A stretch of DNA of 40,356 nt from Deltaproteobacteria bacterium PRO3 (lineage in GTDB: Bacteria > UBA10199 > DSSB01). The stretch covers positions 1 through 40,356 of the forward strand of contig SZOV01000018.1 in NCBI GenBank assembly GCA_030263375.1, written 5' to 3'. The notes beneath the pieces are model-generated. The model did not search any database and was not told the origin of the DNA. It saw only the letters and a program-made list of their open reading frames with translations. Each line of letters starts with the position of its first letter. Position 1 is the first letter of the stretch. Position numbers and translations under genes: made by a program. Shown one piece after another: positions 8,870 to 16,210 of this stretch.

Positions 8870-9643
8870 ATGCGATCCATCGTTTCACTCGCTTTGGCCC
8901 TTTGGCTGGCGGCCCCGGCCGCCCTCAGCGCCCAAACCGGAGGGGGCGGTTCCAACTCCAAGAGCGCCCTGGAGCTGGGCCAGACCCCGACCGACGTCTC
9001 CGTCGAGGTCGAAAACACCGTCCAGAGCGGCATGAGCCGCATCATCGACGGCATCAAGGAGGCCGGCGATCTGGTCAAGAAAAACGATTGGGAAGACGGC
9101 GACGCCAAGCTGCAAGAGGTGCGCGATTTTATCCGCCAGGCCATGGACAAGATGAAAACAGTGGCGGGCGACGAGGAGCGCGAGCTGAGCTTCGGCAAAA
9201 TTTTGCATTACCTTGACGAGGCCGACTACGCGATCGATCAGCGTCGAAAATCCCCGGCTTTGCAGAATCTCACTCAGGCCTACAAGATGACGGTGGCCCT
9301 CTCCAAGAGCCCCGTCCTGAAACTGGTCGCCTCGAAGGTCTCGCTCTACCTCGCCAACGAGCAGATCCAAAGCAAGAACTACGCCAGCGCGGGAGCCTTC
9401 CTCGACCGGGCCATCGACAGCTTGACCGCGGTCCAGCAGGACCCCAATCTCAACCAAAAAGAGATCAACGCGCTGAAGAACTCCATCGTCATCGCCCACC
9501 AGCAGGTCATCAACGGGCAGCGCTACGACGGCAGCTACATGAGCAAGCTCTACCAGCGCGCCACCGCCGCGACCAGCAACGCGCTCTACCAGTACTACGA
9601 CATGTGGACGCGGACCCCGGTGCCCTGGGAGGCCTGGGAGTAG
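8870..9643 (+). CDS. Exported helical protein, unknown function
   Basis: 257 residues with a clear signal peptide (MRSIVSLALALWLAAPAALSAQ). The mature part is a continuous series of amphipathic helices (IIDGIKEAGDLVKKNDWEDG; LHYLDEADYAIDQRRKSPAL; AGAFLDRAIDSLTAVQQD), TPR-like in rhythm but without a clear TPR consensus. GGGAGG at 8858-8863 supports the start. Its stop overlaps the GTG start of the cytochrome gene by one base (TAGTG), so translation is probably coupled and the two products are likely functionally linked. It partly resembles the protein ending at 525. I recognise no family. Confidence 0.7.
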   Translation: MRSIVSLALALWLAAPAALSAQTGGGGSNSKSALELGQTPTDVSVEVENTVQSGMSRIIDGIKEAGDLVKKNDWEDGDAKLQEVRDFIRQAMDKMKTVAGDEERELSFGKILHYLDEADYAIDQRRKSPALQNLTQAYKMTVALSKSPVLKLVASKVSLYLANEQIQSKNYASAGAFLDRAIDSLTAVQQDPNLNQKEINALKNSIVIAHQQVINGQRYDGSYMSKLYQRATAATSNALYQYYDMWTRTPVPWEAWE

Positions 9644-10605
9644 TGCCGGCAACGCGCTTCTATCAAAGGCCGGGTTTTTATTTCCTGCTCTTCGGCTTGT
9701 TCCTCGCGGCGCTGCTGCTCTCGGAAGGCTCGCCCTTCCGTGGGGAAAAGGCCTCGATGGCGCCGAGAGAGAACCCCCACGCGGTCGGGCCGCCGCATGA
9801 ATTCCCGGCACGTTTTCTCTTGGCCGCGCAGGATCCCAAGCAGGCCGAATCCATCCAGCTGGGCGCGGAGATTTTCTATCAAACGCCGAAGTTCGCCGCG
9901 AAATACGTCGGCAACGGACTTTCCTGCAACAGCTGCCACTTCCAGGGCGGCACCCAGCAGGGCATGCTGGGCCTGGTCGGCGTCGCGCTGAAATATCCCG
10001 AGTTCGACCCTCGGGCTGGACGGGCCGTTACCCTGCAGGAGCGGCTCCAGAGCTGCTTTTTGCGCAGCCTGAACGGCAAGGCCCCGTCGGAAGGAAGCGC
10101 CGTCCTCCAAAACCTCTTCGACTACGTGAGCTATCTCTCGACCGGCGTCGCTAAGGACCAGCTCTTGGAGTGGCGCGCCTTGGATTGGATCCCCGCCTCC
10201 GAAAAGATCCCCATCGACAAGCTCAACCCGGCGACCGGCCGCGCGCTCTTCGAACAAAAGTGCGCCGCCTGCCACGGTCGGAGCGGCGGCGGCGACGGCT
10301 GGGCCCCGGCCCTCTGGGGAGACAAGACCTTCAACGACGGCTCGGGCTTGGCGCGGGTCTACACCTTGGCGGGCTTTCTCTACCGGGCAATGCCGCTCTC
10401 TTCGCCGACGAGCCTGAGCCTCGAGCAGGCCCAGCAGGTCGCCGCATATCTCGATGCGCTTGTCCGCCCGGCCTTTCCGGGCAAGGCCCAAGACTATCCC
10501 GGCGGGGATATCCCGCCGGACGCCGTGTATTACCCGCAAAAATACCCGAAAAATCCCCTCGCCGAGCGTCTGAAGGGCGAGGGGGCCGCATCCGAGACAG
10601 ACTGA
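9643..10605 (+). CDS. Membrane-anchored dihaem cytochrome c, TsdA-like
   Basis: 320 residues from the GTG that overlaps the previous stop; GGGAGG lies at 9627-9632. A single N-terminal membrane segment (FYFLLFGLFLAALLL) precedes two haem-binding CXXCH sites: CNSCH (Cys95, Cys98, His99) and CAACH (Cys207, Cys210, His211). The first domain has NGLSCNSCHFQGG and RLQSCFLRSLNGK, typical of the thiosulfate dehydrogenase (TsdA)/SoxA-like family. Cys138 in QSCF falls where characterised TsdA enzymes supply a cysteine haem ligand. By analogy it would oxidise thiosulfate to tetrathionate or carry out the reverse in the periplasm. The activity itself is inference, since family members also include electron carriers of other use. 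Confidence 0.8.
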   Translation: MPATRFYQRPGFYFLLFGLFLAALLLSEGSPFRGEKASMAPRENPHAVGPPHEFPARFLLAAQDPKQAESIQLGAEIFYQTPKFAAKYVGNGLSCNSCHFQGGTQQGMLGLVGVALKYPEFDPRAGRAVTLQERLQSCFLRSLNGKAPSEGSAVLQNLFDYVSYLSTGVAKDQLLEWRALDWIPASEKIPIDKLNPATGRALFEQKCAACHGRSGGGDGWAPALWGDKTFNDGSGLARVYTLAGFLYRAMPLSSPTSLSLEQAQQVAAYLDALVRPAFPGKAQDYPGGDIPPDAVYYPQKYPKNPLAERLKGEGAASETD

Positions 10606-10720
10606 TTTCGGTCAGTGATGCGTTTCGGCCTTACGCTTATAAAAGCTTTAACAGGCTGTTGGAAAACCTCCGGCGACTCGGCCGATTCGTTTTTCCACAG
10701 TCTCATAAAAGGAGGCCATG

Positions 10721-11068
10721 ATGACTTCATTATTAAAGATGTTCTGCTCCATTTTAGCCCTGGGTTTTCTGTTTGTCTTCGCGGCCCCGGCATATTCCCA
10801 AAGCGACCCTGATCGCCAGGCGATGATCGAGCGCCACGAGAAGATGGCCAAGGCCCATCAAGAAATGGTGAAGTGCCTCAAGTCGAAGAAGAGTCTCGAC
10901 GAGTGCCGCGCCAAAATGAAGGAAAGCTGTCCCATGATGCAAGGCGGGTCCTGCCCGATGATGGGCGAGGGGGCCGCCTGCGGCAAGGACGGCGGCGGGG
11001 CCTGCTGCCCCATGTGCACGGGCGCGGGCTGCGGTCAGGGTCCGGGACCCCATGGGAAAGGCAGGTAA
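10721..11068 (+). CDS. Exported Cys/Met-rich small protein
   Basis: 115 residues from ATG 10721, five bases after GGAGG at 10711-10715. An alternative ATG at 10718 is too close to that site. A signal peptide (SLLKMFCSILALGFLFVFAAPAYSQ) is followed by a short helix (RHEKMAKAHQEMVKCLKSKK) and a tail in which cysteine, methionine and glycine dominate (SCPMMQGGSCPMMGEGAACG, then CCPMCTGAGCGQ). Repeated CPMM/CPM motifs suggest binding of soft metals such as copper(I), but no homologue is recognised. It lies downstream of the TsdA-like cytochrome with a 115-bp gap. Confidence 0.65.
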   Translation: MTSLLKMFCSILALGFLFVFAAPAYSQSDPDRQAMIERHEKMAKAHQEMVKCLKSKKSLDECRAKMKESCPMMQGGSCPMMGEGAACGKDGGGACCPMCTGAGCGQGPGPHGKGR

Positions 11069-11082
11069 GTCGGGAGAGGCGT

Positions 11083-11697
11083 TTATACTTCCCTGCGAAA
11101 CAGGCTGTAGAGAAACTGCTGCAAGGTTCCTCCCGGCGTTCGGTGCGCTTCGCTTTCGCGGCGCAGGCATTCGAATTCCGACCCCAAGGTCTGCTGCAGG
11201 GTTTCCTGGCTGTAGCGTTGGACGGGAAGACCGCTGCATCTTTCCGGGCCCTCCAATGAGAAACTCGCGATCATGACGTAACCCGGATTGGAGAGGGAGT
11301 TTCGCAGCGTTTCAAGGTAAAGCTTCCGGTCCGCCGGATCCGTCAAAAAGTGGAAGACGGCCCGGTCATGCCAGAAGCGGTAGCGTTGCGGAGCGCGGAA
11401 GCGCGTGACGTCGGCTTCGACCCATTGAACGGCGTCCGCCGCGGCGCCCATCCTTTGCCTGGCCGTCTCCAGGGCCTTTTTCGAAATATCCAGGACGGTT
11501 AGGTTGCGATAGCCCAAGTCGTAAAGGACGGAGGCAAGCTTGGAGGCGCCTCCCCCCACGTCGATGATGGGGTCTTCCTTGCCCAAGCCGGCGGACTCGA
11601 TCATCGCCAGCGAGCGTGCGGGATTTTCTTGGTACCAGCTGACTTCTTCCGGCTTTTTCCGTTCGTAGACCGATTCCCAGTGGGCTTTGAGGTTCAT
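11083..11697 (-). CDS. Class I SAM-dependent methyltransferase
   Basis: 204 residues. It opens with HWESVYERKKPEEVSWYQE, characteristic of a family of small class I methyltransferases. Motif I is IIDVGGGASKLASVLYDLG (SAM binding), followed by LTVLDISKKALETAR (acidic motif II) and WVEADVTRF (motif III). HDRAVFHFLTD is the post-III region. The substrate is unknown; relatives are often annotated only as methyltransferase domain proteins or thiopurine-methyltransferase-like. It converges with the Cys/Met-rich gene (14-bp gap) and diverges from the ABC exporter. Confidence 0.85.
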   Translation of the reverse strand: MNLKAHWESVYERKKPEEVSWYQENPARSLAMIESAGLGKEDPIIDVGGGASKLASVLYDLGYRNLTVLDISKKALETARQRMGAAADAVQWVEADVTRFRAPQRYRFWHDRAVFHFLTDPADRKLYLETLRNSLSNPGYVMIASFSLEGPERCSGLPVQRYSQETLQQTLGSEFECLRRESEAHRTPGGTLQQFLYSLFRREV

Positions 11698-11886
11698 CTT
11701 CCGGCGAACCTATCCCGGAAGGGTTTTTTTTCCAACCCAACTTTTTCCTTTTCGGCCCAAAGCCGCGTGGGCCGGGTGAAGGTGTATGGAGCCGGATTTA
11801 CTCTGGCGGGAATAAAACCAGTTTTTCAACGGCCTCCTAGAGAATCCTTGTGCTCCGGAGACACTTGCGAAAAGATAAGCGGCATC

Positions 11887-13761
11887 TTGAGCCGAGACTC
11901 CAAAAAAATCGAAAAACTGCGCCGCCGAGCCAAGGAGCGGCGAGACGAAAAAACCCACCGCCAGGCGCGGCGCTACCAAAAGCACCTGCAAAGCCGGTGC
12001 TGGCGGCGCTTCCTGGGCTACCTGGGCGCCTATCGCGGCAGGATCGCGGGCATCGTCGCGCTGATCCTCTTGACCGCCCTCTTCGAGATCGTCCTTCCCC
12101 AAATCGTCCGCTTTGTCCTGGACGTGGTCGTGCCGCGCAAGGACTATCGCCTGCTCGGCTGGACCATCGCGGCGGGGGCCGGCTGCTACCTCCTGCACGC
12201 CGCGTTCCGCTACCTCGAGCAGCGCAGCGTGGTGGATTTTTCGCTGCGGCTCGTCGCCCACATTCGGCGCGACCTCTTCGCCTATCAACTCTCGCTGCCG
12301 CTGGATTACTTCGAGAAGAACGGGCCGGGCCGCCTGCTCTCGAAGCTCACCTACAGCACGACCATGATCAAGCTCCTGGTCGAGACCTTCGCCTACACCT
12401 GCCTGCGCACCCTAGTCCTGATCGCTTTGATCGTCATCGCCGCGGCCTTCATCGACCTCAAATTGACCCTGATCCTTCTCCTCTTGGCTCCCCTCGTCGC
12501 GATTTACATCCGCCGGCTCAATCGTTACATGAGCGAGGTCGCCTCTCAGCTGCAGACCAAGAACGACCAAATTCTGCAGGTCCTGCAGCGCGTCTACAGC
12601 TCGATTAGAATCTTCCAGGTTTTCGGCAACCCAGAAAAGGAAGTCCGCCGCCTCGACGAGCTGTTGCAGGGCGATTTGGCCTTCCGCCTCAAGCGGACCA
12701 TGGTCTACGCCGGCAACAACATCCTGATCCACTTGCTCACCGCGATCATTGTCCTGGGTGCGCTTTGGTACGGAGGGGCCCAGATCATCCAAGGCAAGCT
12801 CAGCCAGGGCGACGTCATGGCCTACGTCATCTATCTCAGCATGCTGCTTTACCCGGTGGCCGAGTTTGTGCGGGCCAGCGCCTTCCTGCAGGCCGGAAAG
12901 ATCGGCGTGCGCACCGTCTTTTCGGTCTACGAAAACCACGCGCCGCTGCCTGAGCCCGCCCATCCCGTCGAGGCCCGCGAGATTCGCGGCGACCTCGAGT
13001 TTCGCAACGTCTGGTTTTCCTATCCGGGCGGTGGGCCGGGCTTGAAGCACCTGAACTTGAAGGCCAAGGCCGGGCGACGGCTCCTCGTGGTCGGCGCCAG
13101 CGGGAGCGGGAAATCGACCCTGCTCAATCTCCTGCTGCGCCTCTATGACCCGGAGCGCGGCAGCGTCTGCGTCGACGGAATCCCCGTCCAGCGCTTCCGC
13201 CTGCGCGACCTGCGGAGCCTCTTCACCGTCGTCCTGCAGGAGGAGCTGCACGCGGAGGACAGCGTGATGGAGAACCTCTACCTCGCGGAGGAGGCCGATT
13301 GGGCGGCGAAGGTGGAAGGGACGCTCGGCTGGACGCGGCAATTGGGGATAGACCGCAAGCTCACGCGGCGCCACAAGAAGCTCGGCGAGGCGATGGGCAG
13401 CGGCGGGCTCGGCTTCTCGAGAGGGGAGCTGCAAAAGGTCGCGCTGCTGCGCGCGGCGCGGCGCCCGGCCCCGATCGTTCTGCTCGACGAGCCCACCGCC
13501 TCGATGGACCCCCGATCGGAACGCCAGGCCTTGGAGAAGATGGGGGAGTGGTTCCGCGGCAAGACGGTCCTCATGATCTCGCACCGCCCGGTCCCCGAAT
13601 TCCAGGCGGATTGGATCGCGGTGCTGCGCGAGGGCCGGATCGAGGCCCAGGGTAGCCACTTCTACCTGCTCAAGCACTCGGCGTATTATCGGGACCTGCT
13701 CCGGAGGCCAGGGCCTCCCGAAGCCAGCGCGCCAGACGGCGCAGCCGATGCAGGGGCCTGA
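11887..13761 (+). CDS. ABC exporter half-transporter, MsbA-like
   Basis: 624 residues from the TTG at 11887, chosen because an extended open frame runs upstream into the divergent methyltransferase. TTG 11848 and GTG 11776 are alternatives and ribosome sites are weak throughout. A Lys/Arg-rich head (about 45 residues) precedes a six-helix exporter membrane domain. The nucleotide-binding domain follows with Walker A GASGSGKST, Walker B IVLLDEPTASMD and H-loop MISHRP. The signature is degenerate: FSRGELQK replaces the usual LSGGQ, keeping Ser and one Gly. It probably acts as a homodimer exporting lipid or peptide. The last 92 bp overlap, tail to tail, the reverse transcriptase gene. Confidence 0.85.
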   Translation: MSRDSKKIEKLRRRAKERRDEKTHRQARRYQKHLQSRCWRRFLGYLGAYRGRIAGIVALILLTALFEIVLPQIVRFVLDVVVPRKDYRLLGWTIAAGAGCYLLHAAFRYLEQRSVVDFSLRLVAHIRRDLFAYQLSLPLDYFEKNGPGRLLSKLTYSTTMIKLLVETFAYTCLRTLVLIALIVIAAAFIDLKLTLILLLLAPLVAIYIRRLNRYMSEVASQLQTKNDQILQVLQRVYSSIRIFQVFGNPEKEVRRLDELLQGDLAFRLKRTMVYAGNNILIHLLTAIIVLGALWYGGAQIIQGKLSQGDVMAYVIYLSMLLYPVAEFVRASAFLQAGKIGVRTVFSVYENHAPLPEPAHPVEAREIRGDLEFRNVWFSYPGGGPGLKHLNLKAKAGRRLLVVGASGSGKSTLLNLLLRLYDPERGSVCVDGIPVQRFRLRDLRSLFTVVLQEELHAEDSVMENLYLAEEADWAAKVEGTLGWTRQLGIDRKLTRRHKKLGEAMGSGGLGFSRGELQKVALLRAARRPAPIVLLDEPTASMDPRSERQALEKMGEWFRGKTVLMISHRPVPEFQADWIAVLREGRIEAQGSHFYLLKHSAYYRDLLRRPGPPEASAPDGAADAGA

Positions 13762-15088
13762 GCAGCGGCGCCGGCTTCGGCCTTTCCTCGGCCTCCGAGA
13801 AATATCGCTCCCAATCCTGATAAGGCCCCAAGGGACGCCGGTGGCGGACGCGGTGGTAGGCGCCGGAGAAGCTGCGGTATTTTTCCTCGCGAAACCAGGC
13901 CTCCGGGACCTTTTGCCGGTTCTTCGGCGTGACCTCGCGGGTGACGCAGATCCGGATCCGGTCCTTCACGAAGCGGTCCAGCTCGCGCAAGTCCCGGTCG
14001 TCGTCGAGGAAGGGAAAACTCTTGATCCAGGCCAGCAGGTTGTCGGCGTGCCCCATCTCGATTTGTAGATCTTTCAGGATTCGGCGCAGCAGGGCCCGCC
14101 TCTCCTCGGGGCTGCGATTGGGCGAGTCACGGTATCTCTCGCGCGTGAGCCGCGACTTGATCCATTCGCGGTAGCGGCGGAGCGCCTTCTCGCCGACCCG
14201 GATGCGCCCGCGGTCGAACTTGTATCCCAGGTAATGGAAGGGCTTGTCGGCGGATTGCAGCAGCGTCTTGTCGGGAGAGAGCTTCAGGCCCCGCTCCGTC
14301 ACGCAGGCCTCGATTTCGCGCGCCGCGGCTTCGATCCGGCCCGCGTCGGGATCCATCGCCAGGATGTCGTCGCCGTAACGGAGATAGAAGATGCGCTCGC
14401 GGTACATCCGGTGGTCGAGGTCCTCGAGATAGAAATTCGCCAGCAGCGGGGTCAGCGGGGAGCCGGTCGGGACGCCGAGGTCGGGGACGACGAGCTCGCC
14501 GCGAAAGTAGCGCTTTTGCCTCAGGAAAGTCTTCAGCAGGCCGAGCAGCTCCGGCTCGCCCGGAAAGCGCGCGGCGAATTTCTCCAGCAGCAGGTCGTGG
14601 CGGATGTGCTCGGTGTAGCTCTGGATGTCCGTCTTGAAGAGGCGCAGACCGCAGCCGTGCCGCTTGAGGAAGCCCCGGGCCCGCTTCAGGGCGGCGCCCT
14701 GGTGAAAGCGGGGATCCCAGCGGTAGGAGTAGAGGTTGGGGGCGAAGCCCGCGTCCAACTCCGGCCACAGGACCAGGGCGAGGGCCTTCTGAATCACCTT
14801 GTCGCGGAGGCTGGAGAGGTAGACGTCGCGCATCTCCCCCTCGGCGTTCTTGGGGACTTGGCGGTGGAGCTGGGGGAGGAACTCGCGGTCGCCGTGGAGC
14901 AGGAACTGGCGGCAGTCCTCGAGATATTCTTCGAGGCGCTGCTCGAAGTCGCGGATCGAGAGGCCGTCGATGCCGGGAATGAATTTCCGCAGGGTCGTCC
15001 CGTCGGGGAGCACGAATTTTTCGATGCTTTGATAAAAAGACTCCAAGATGTGTTTCTTCCGGGTCAGTTTTTGAAACAGAGAAACCAT
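13670..15088 (-). CDS. Stand-alone group-II-like reverse transcriptase
   Basis: 472 residues. An RT0-like N-terminus (PGIDGLSIRDFEQRL) is followed by the fingers (RDKVIQKALALVL, NLYSYRW), motif A KTDIQSYTEHI with Asp154, motif B GVPTGSPLTPLLANFYL, motif C RYGDDILAM with catalytic Asp240/Asp241, motif D RGLKLSPDKTLL and motif E FHYLGYKF. A group-II-maturase-like thumb and a basic 130-residue tail complete it. No HNH endonuclease domain and no intron domain V were seen, so it is not an obvious mobile group II intron. The ATG at 15088 has no Shine-Dalgarno (pyrimidine-rich leader) and sits in a hairpin. TTG 15043 is a possible alternative start. Its neighbours suggest an ncRNA-templated RT (defence or domesticated), but its class is unassigned. 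Confidence 0.9.
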   Translation of the reverse strand: MVSLFQKLTRKKHILESFYQSIEKFVLPDGTTLRKFIPGIDGLSIRDFEQRLEEYLEDCRQFLLHGDREFLPQLHRQVPKNAEGEMRDVYLSSLRDKVIQKALALVLWPELDAGFAPNLYSYRWDPRFHQGAALKRARGFLKRHGCGLRLFKTDIQSYTEHIRHDLLLEKFAARFPGEPELLGLLKTFLRQKRYFRGELVVPDLGVPTGSPLTPLLANFYLEDLDHRMYRERIFYLRYGDDILAMDPDAGRIEAAAREIEACVTERGLKLSPDKTLLQSADKPFHYLGYKFDRGRIRVGEKALRRYREWIKSRLTRERYRDSPNRSPEERRALLRRILKDLQIEMGHADNLLAWIKSFPFLDDDRDLRELDRFVKDRIRICVTREVTPKNRQKVPEAWFREEKYRSFSGAYHRVRHRRPLGPYQDWERYFSEAEERPKPAPLLRPLHRLRRLARWLREALASGAGPDNTPSA

Positions 15089-15095
15089 CTTGGAG
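15034..15095 (-). terminator. Terminator-like hairpin enclosing the RT start codon
   Basis: On the RT strand, CTCCAAGATGGTTTCT (15095 down to 15080) pairs with AGAAAC-A-CATCTTGGAG (15057 down to 15041): 16 base pairs with a single bulged A and a 22-nt loop. TCTTTTT follows at once. The 5' arm contains the predicted RT initiation codon (15088-15086). It could terminate the upstream RNA, attenuate RT expression or block initiation. The alternative is a chance inverted repeat, but a 16-bp near-perfect match followed by a T tract is unlikely to be random. Confidence 0.55.
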
Positions 15096-15320
15096 GGGGA
15101 GCGCTACGCCGAAACTATCGCCCCAAGGGGCGACCTGTGAATCGTAAGACAAATGGGGCACCCCCGAAAGGGAGTGCAAATGGGGCCTTACAAATAATCC
15201 CCCCGATCGTCTCGGGGGTATCCACCCACGGCTTCAGACCCTTACCCGAGGGGAGCGCGAAGGCTCTATTTCTGAAGCGCCGGTGATCGCGGGTAAGAAG
15301 GCGCCTCCCCGGACGCCTTC
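15034..15320 (-). ncRNA. Candidate structured RNA upstream of the reverse transcriptase
   Basis: Read on the RT strand, the roughly 245-bp gap between the lipoprotein gene and RT is packed with hairpins: 15297-15320 (7-bp stem GAAGGCG/CGCCTTC), 15231-15278 (8-bp stem GCTTCAGA/TCTGAAGC around a 32-nt loop), 15200-15218 (7 bp, 5-nt loop), 15158-15177 (8 bp with one G-U pair) and 15118-15133 (TCGCCC/GGGCGA). The stem at 15158-15177 is fully paired only in minus-strand RNA; on the plus strand it has an A-C mismatch, favouring transcription with the RT. The 10-mer GCCCCATTTG occurs twice flanking that stem (15177-15186 and 15150-15159), and TAAG/CTTA closes around it. No promoter is recognised and ends are estimates; the 15297-15320 hairpin may instead belong to the lipoprotein transcript. 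Confidence 0.4.
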
Positions 15321-15333
15321 GGTTTCGGCAAAA

Positions 15334-15882
15334 TTATTGGATCTTCAGGCTGCCGTTGTAGATGTCCGTCTCGATGAAGGAGACCAGGCGGTCGTTGCCG
15401 CGGTCCTTTTCGGTGATGGCCACGCCTTTTTCGACCTTCATCCCCGGAGTGATGATCAGGTTTTTACTCTTCACCACGGACATCGGCAAAATCAAGGTAT
15501 ACATCTTCTTGGGATCGCTACCGCATTCCTCGCTGGGCGCGGCCAGATTGATGAAGAGCGTCTTCTTATAAGAATCCTTGGCCGAGGTGCCGGTGGTGCA
15601 GACCTTGTAGCCCGCCAGATTGTAGAAGCGGAAAGGCAACATCTCTTTGGTGCTGGCGGCGACGTTGGGCGTCTTGCGGCTGCCCTTGCCGTGCTCTTTG
15701 ATCGTGCCCGGCAACTCCGAGGGGTTTTGCGCCGTCGAGACCTTTTCGGGGGTCGAGGACTGCGGTTGGCTCGCGGTCACCGCGCTGTTGTTGTTGGTGG
15801 CGTTCGGGGCCCCGCCGCCGCTGCAGGCGGCCAGAGCAAGACCCAGGGACAAAGAGACACACAGGTTTTTCAGTGAGAACAT
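15334..15882 (-). CDS. Lipoprotein of unknown function
   Basis: 182 residues. Start ATG at 15882 is preceded by GGGGAG 8 nt upstream. A lipoprotein signal (MFSLKNLCVSLSLGLALAAC) gives lipidation at the Cys of LAAC. A low-complexity Ser/Thr/Asn/Gln linker follows, then a domain with two cysteines (YKVCTTG; SEECGSD) probably forming a disulfide and a beta-rich end. No family is recognised. It is the nearest same-strand gene upstream of the RT and its putative RNA, and could share a transcript with them. Confidence 0.7.
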   Translation of the reverse strand: MFSLKNLCVSLSLGLALAACSGGGAPNATNNNSAVTASQPQSSTPEKVSTAQNPSELPGTIKEHGKGSRKTPNVAASTKEMLPFRFYNLAGYKVCTTGTSAKDSYKKTLFINLAAPSEECGSDPKKMYTLILPMSVVKSKNLIITPGMKVEKGVAITEKDRGNDRLVSFIETDIYNGSLKIQ

Positions 15883-16210
15883 CGTGAAACTCCCCTTTAG
15901 ATAGGTGACCTCGGAACAAATAGATGCCGCCACGGATAGCGACAAGCACCCGGAATTATCAAGGGCCAAAGGGCCCTTTACCCCGAATTTCAACCCTGTG
16001 GGGCCTTTTTCGGCACTTGGGGGCTCCAAAGTTTCGTATTAAAAGGAGATGAAGATTCCGTGGCTGGGGCAAGAATCGGTGTGTCCTGAAAATCCGTTAT
16101 TTTTCATGGCGTTCAGTTGTTCGATCTTCGAGAAGGAGAATTCTGTGCAGATATTTTCTTGGAAGCCCCTTGTCGCGCGGCTAAACTAGGCCCATCTCGG
16201 AGGGGTGTTC
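15883..16210. other. Divergent intergenic region, no gene seen
   Basis: This stretch separates the divergent lipoprotein and lipase genes and should hold both promoters. It contains a 12-bp palindrome AAAGGGCCCTTT at 15968-15979. A GC stem ending in GGGGCCTTTTT (about 16000-16010) could act as a plus-strand terminator. A 46-codon plus frame at 16049-16189 has its Shine-Dalgarno abutting the ATG and is not convincing as a gene. Confidence 0.4.

Noticed and set aside
11629-11886. N-terminal extension of the ABC exporter from ATG 11629
   Set aside because: It would overlap the 5' end of the divergent methyltransferase and adds residues with no exporter-like features.
14127-15179. 350-codon minus-strand frame overlapping the RT
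   Set aside because: Pro/Arg-rich out-of-frame shadow; it covers the hairpin region but shows no domain. The RT motifs are in the other frame.
15180-15280. IS200/IS605 end remnant (CCACGGCTTCAG-like sequence)
   Set aside because: The typical hairpin with matching CCGTGG arm is absent and no tnpA/tnpB fragment is seen; the local stem pairs GCTTCAGA with TCTGAAGC instead.
13670-15320. Group II intron
   Set aside because: No domain V-like hairpin downstream of the RT (that side is the ABC exporter gene) and no intron boundaries or endonuclease domain.
15089-15333. Diversity-generating retroelement with template repeat
   Set aside because: I found no variable-repeat copy with adenine-specific changes in nearby genes, no Avd-like gene, and motif B is GVPTGSP rather than the DGR form; a genome-wide repeat search could still overturn this.
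16049-16189. 46-codon plus-strand frame with AAAAGGAG before its ATG
   Set aside because: The GGAG directly abuts the ATG, so spacing is unsuitable, and the product has no recognisable features.
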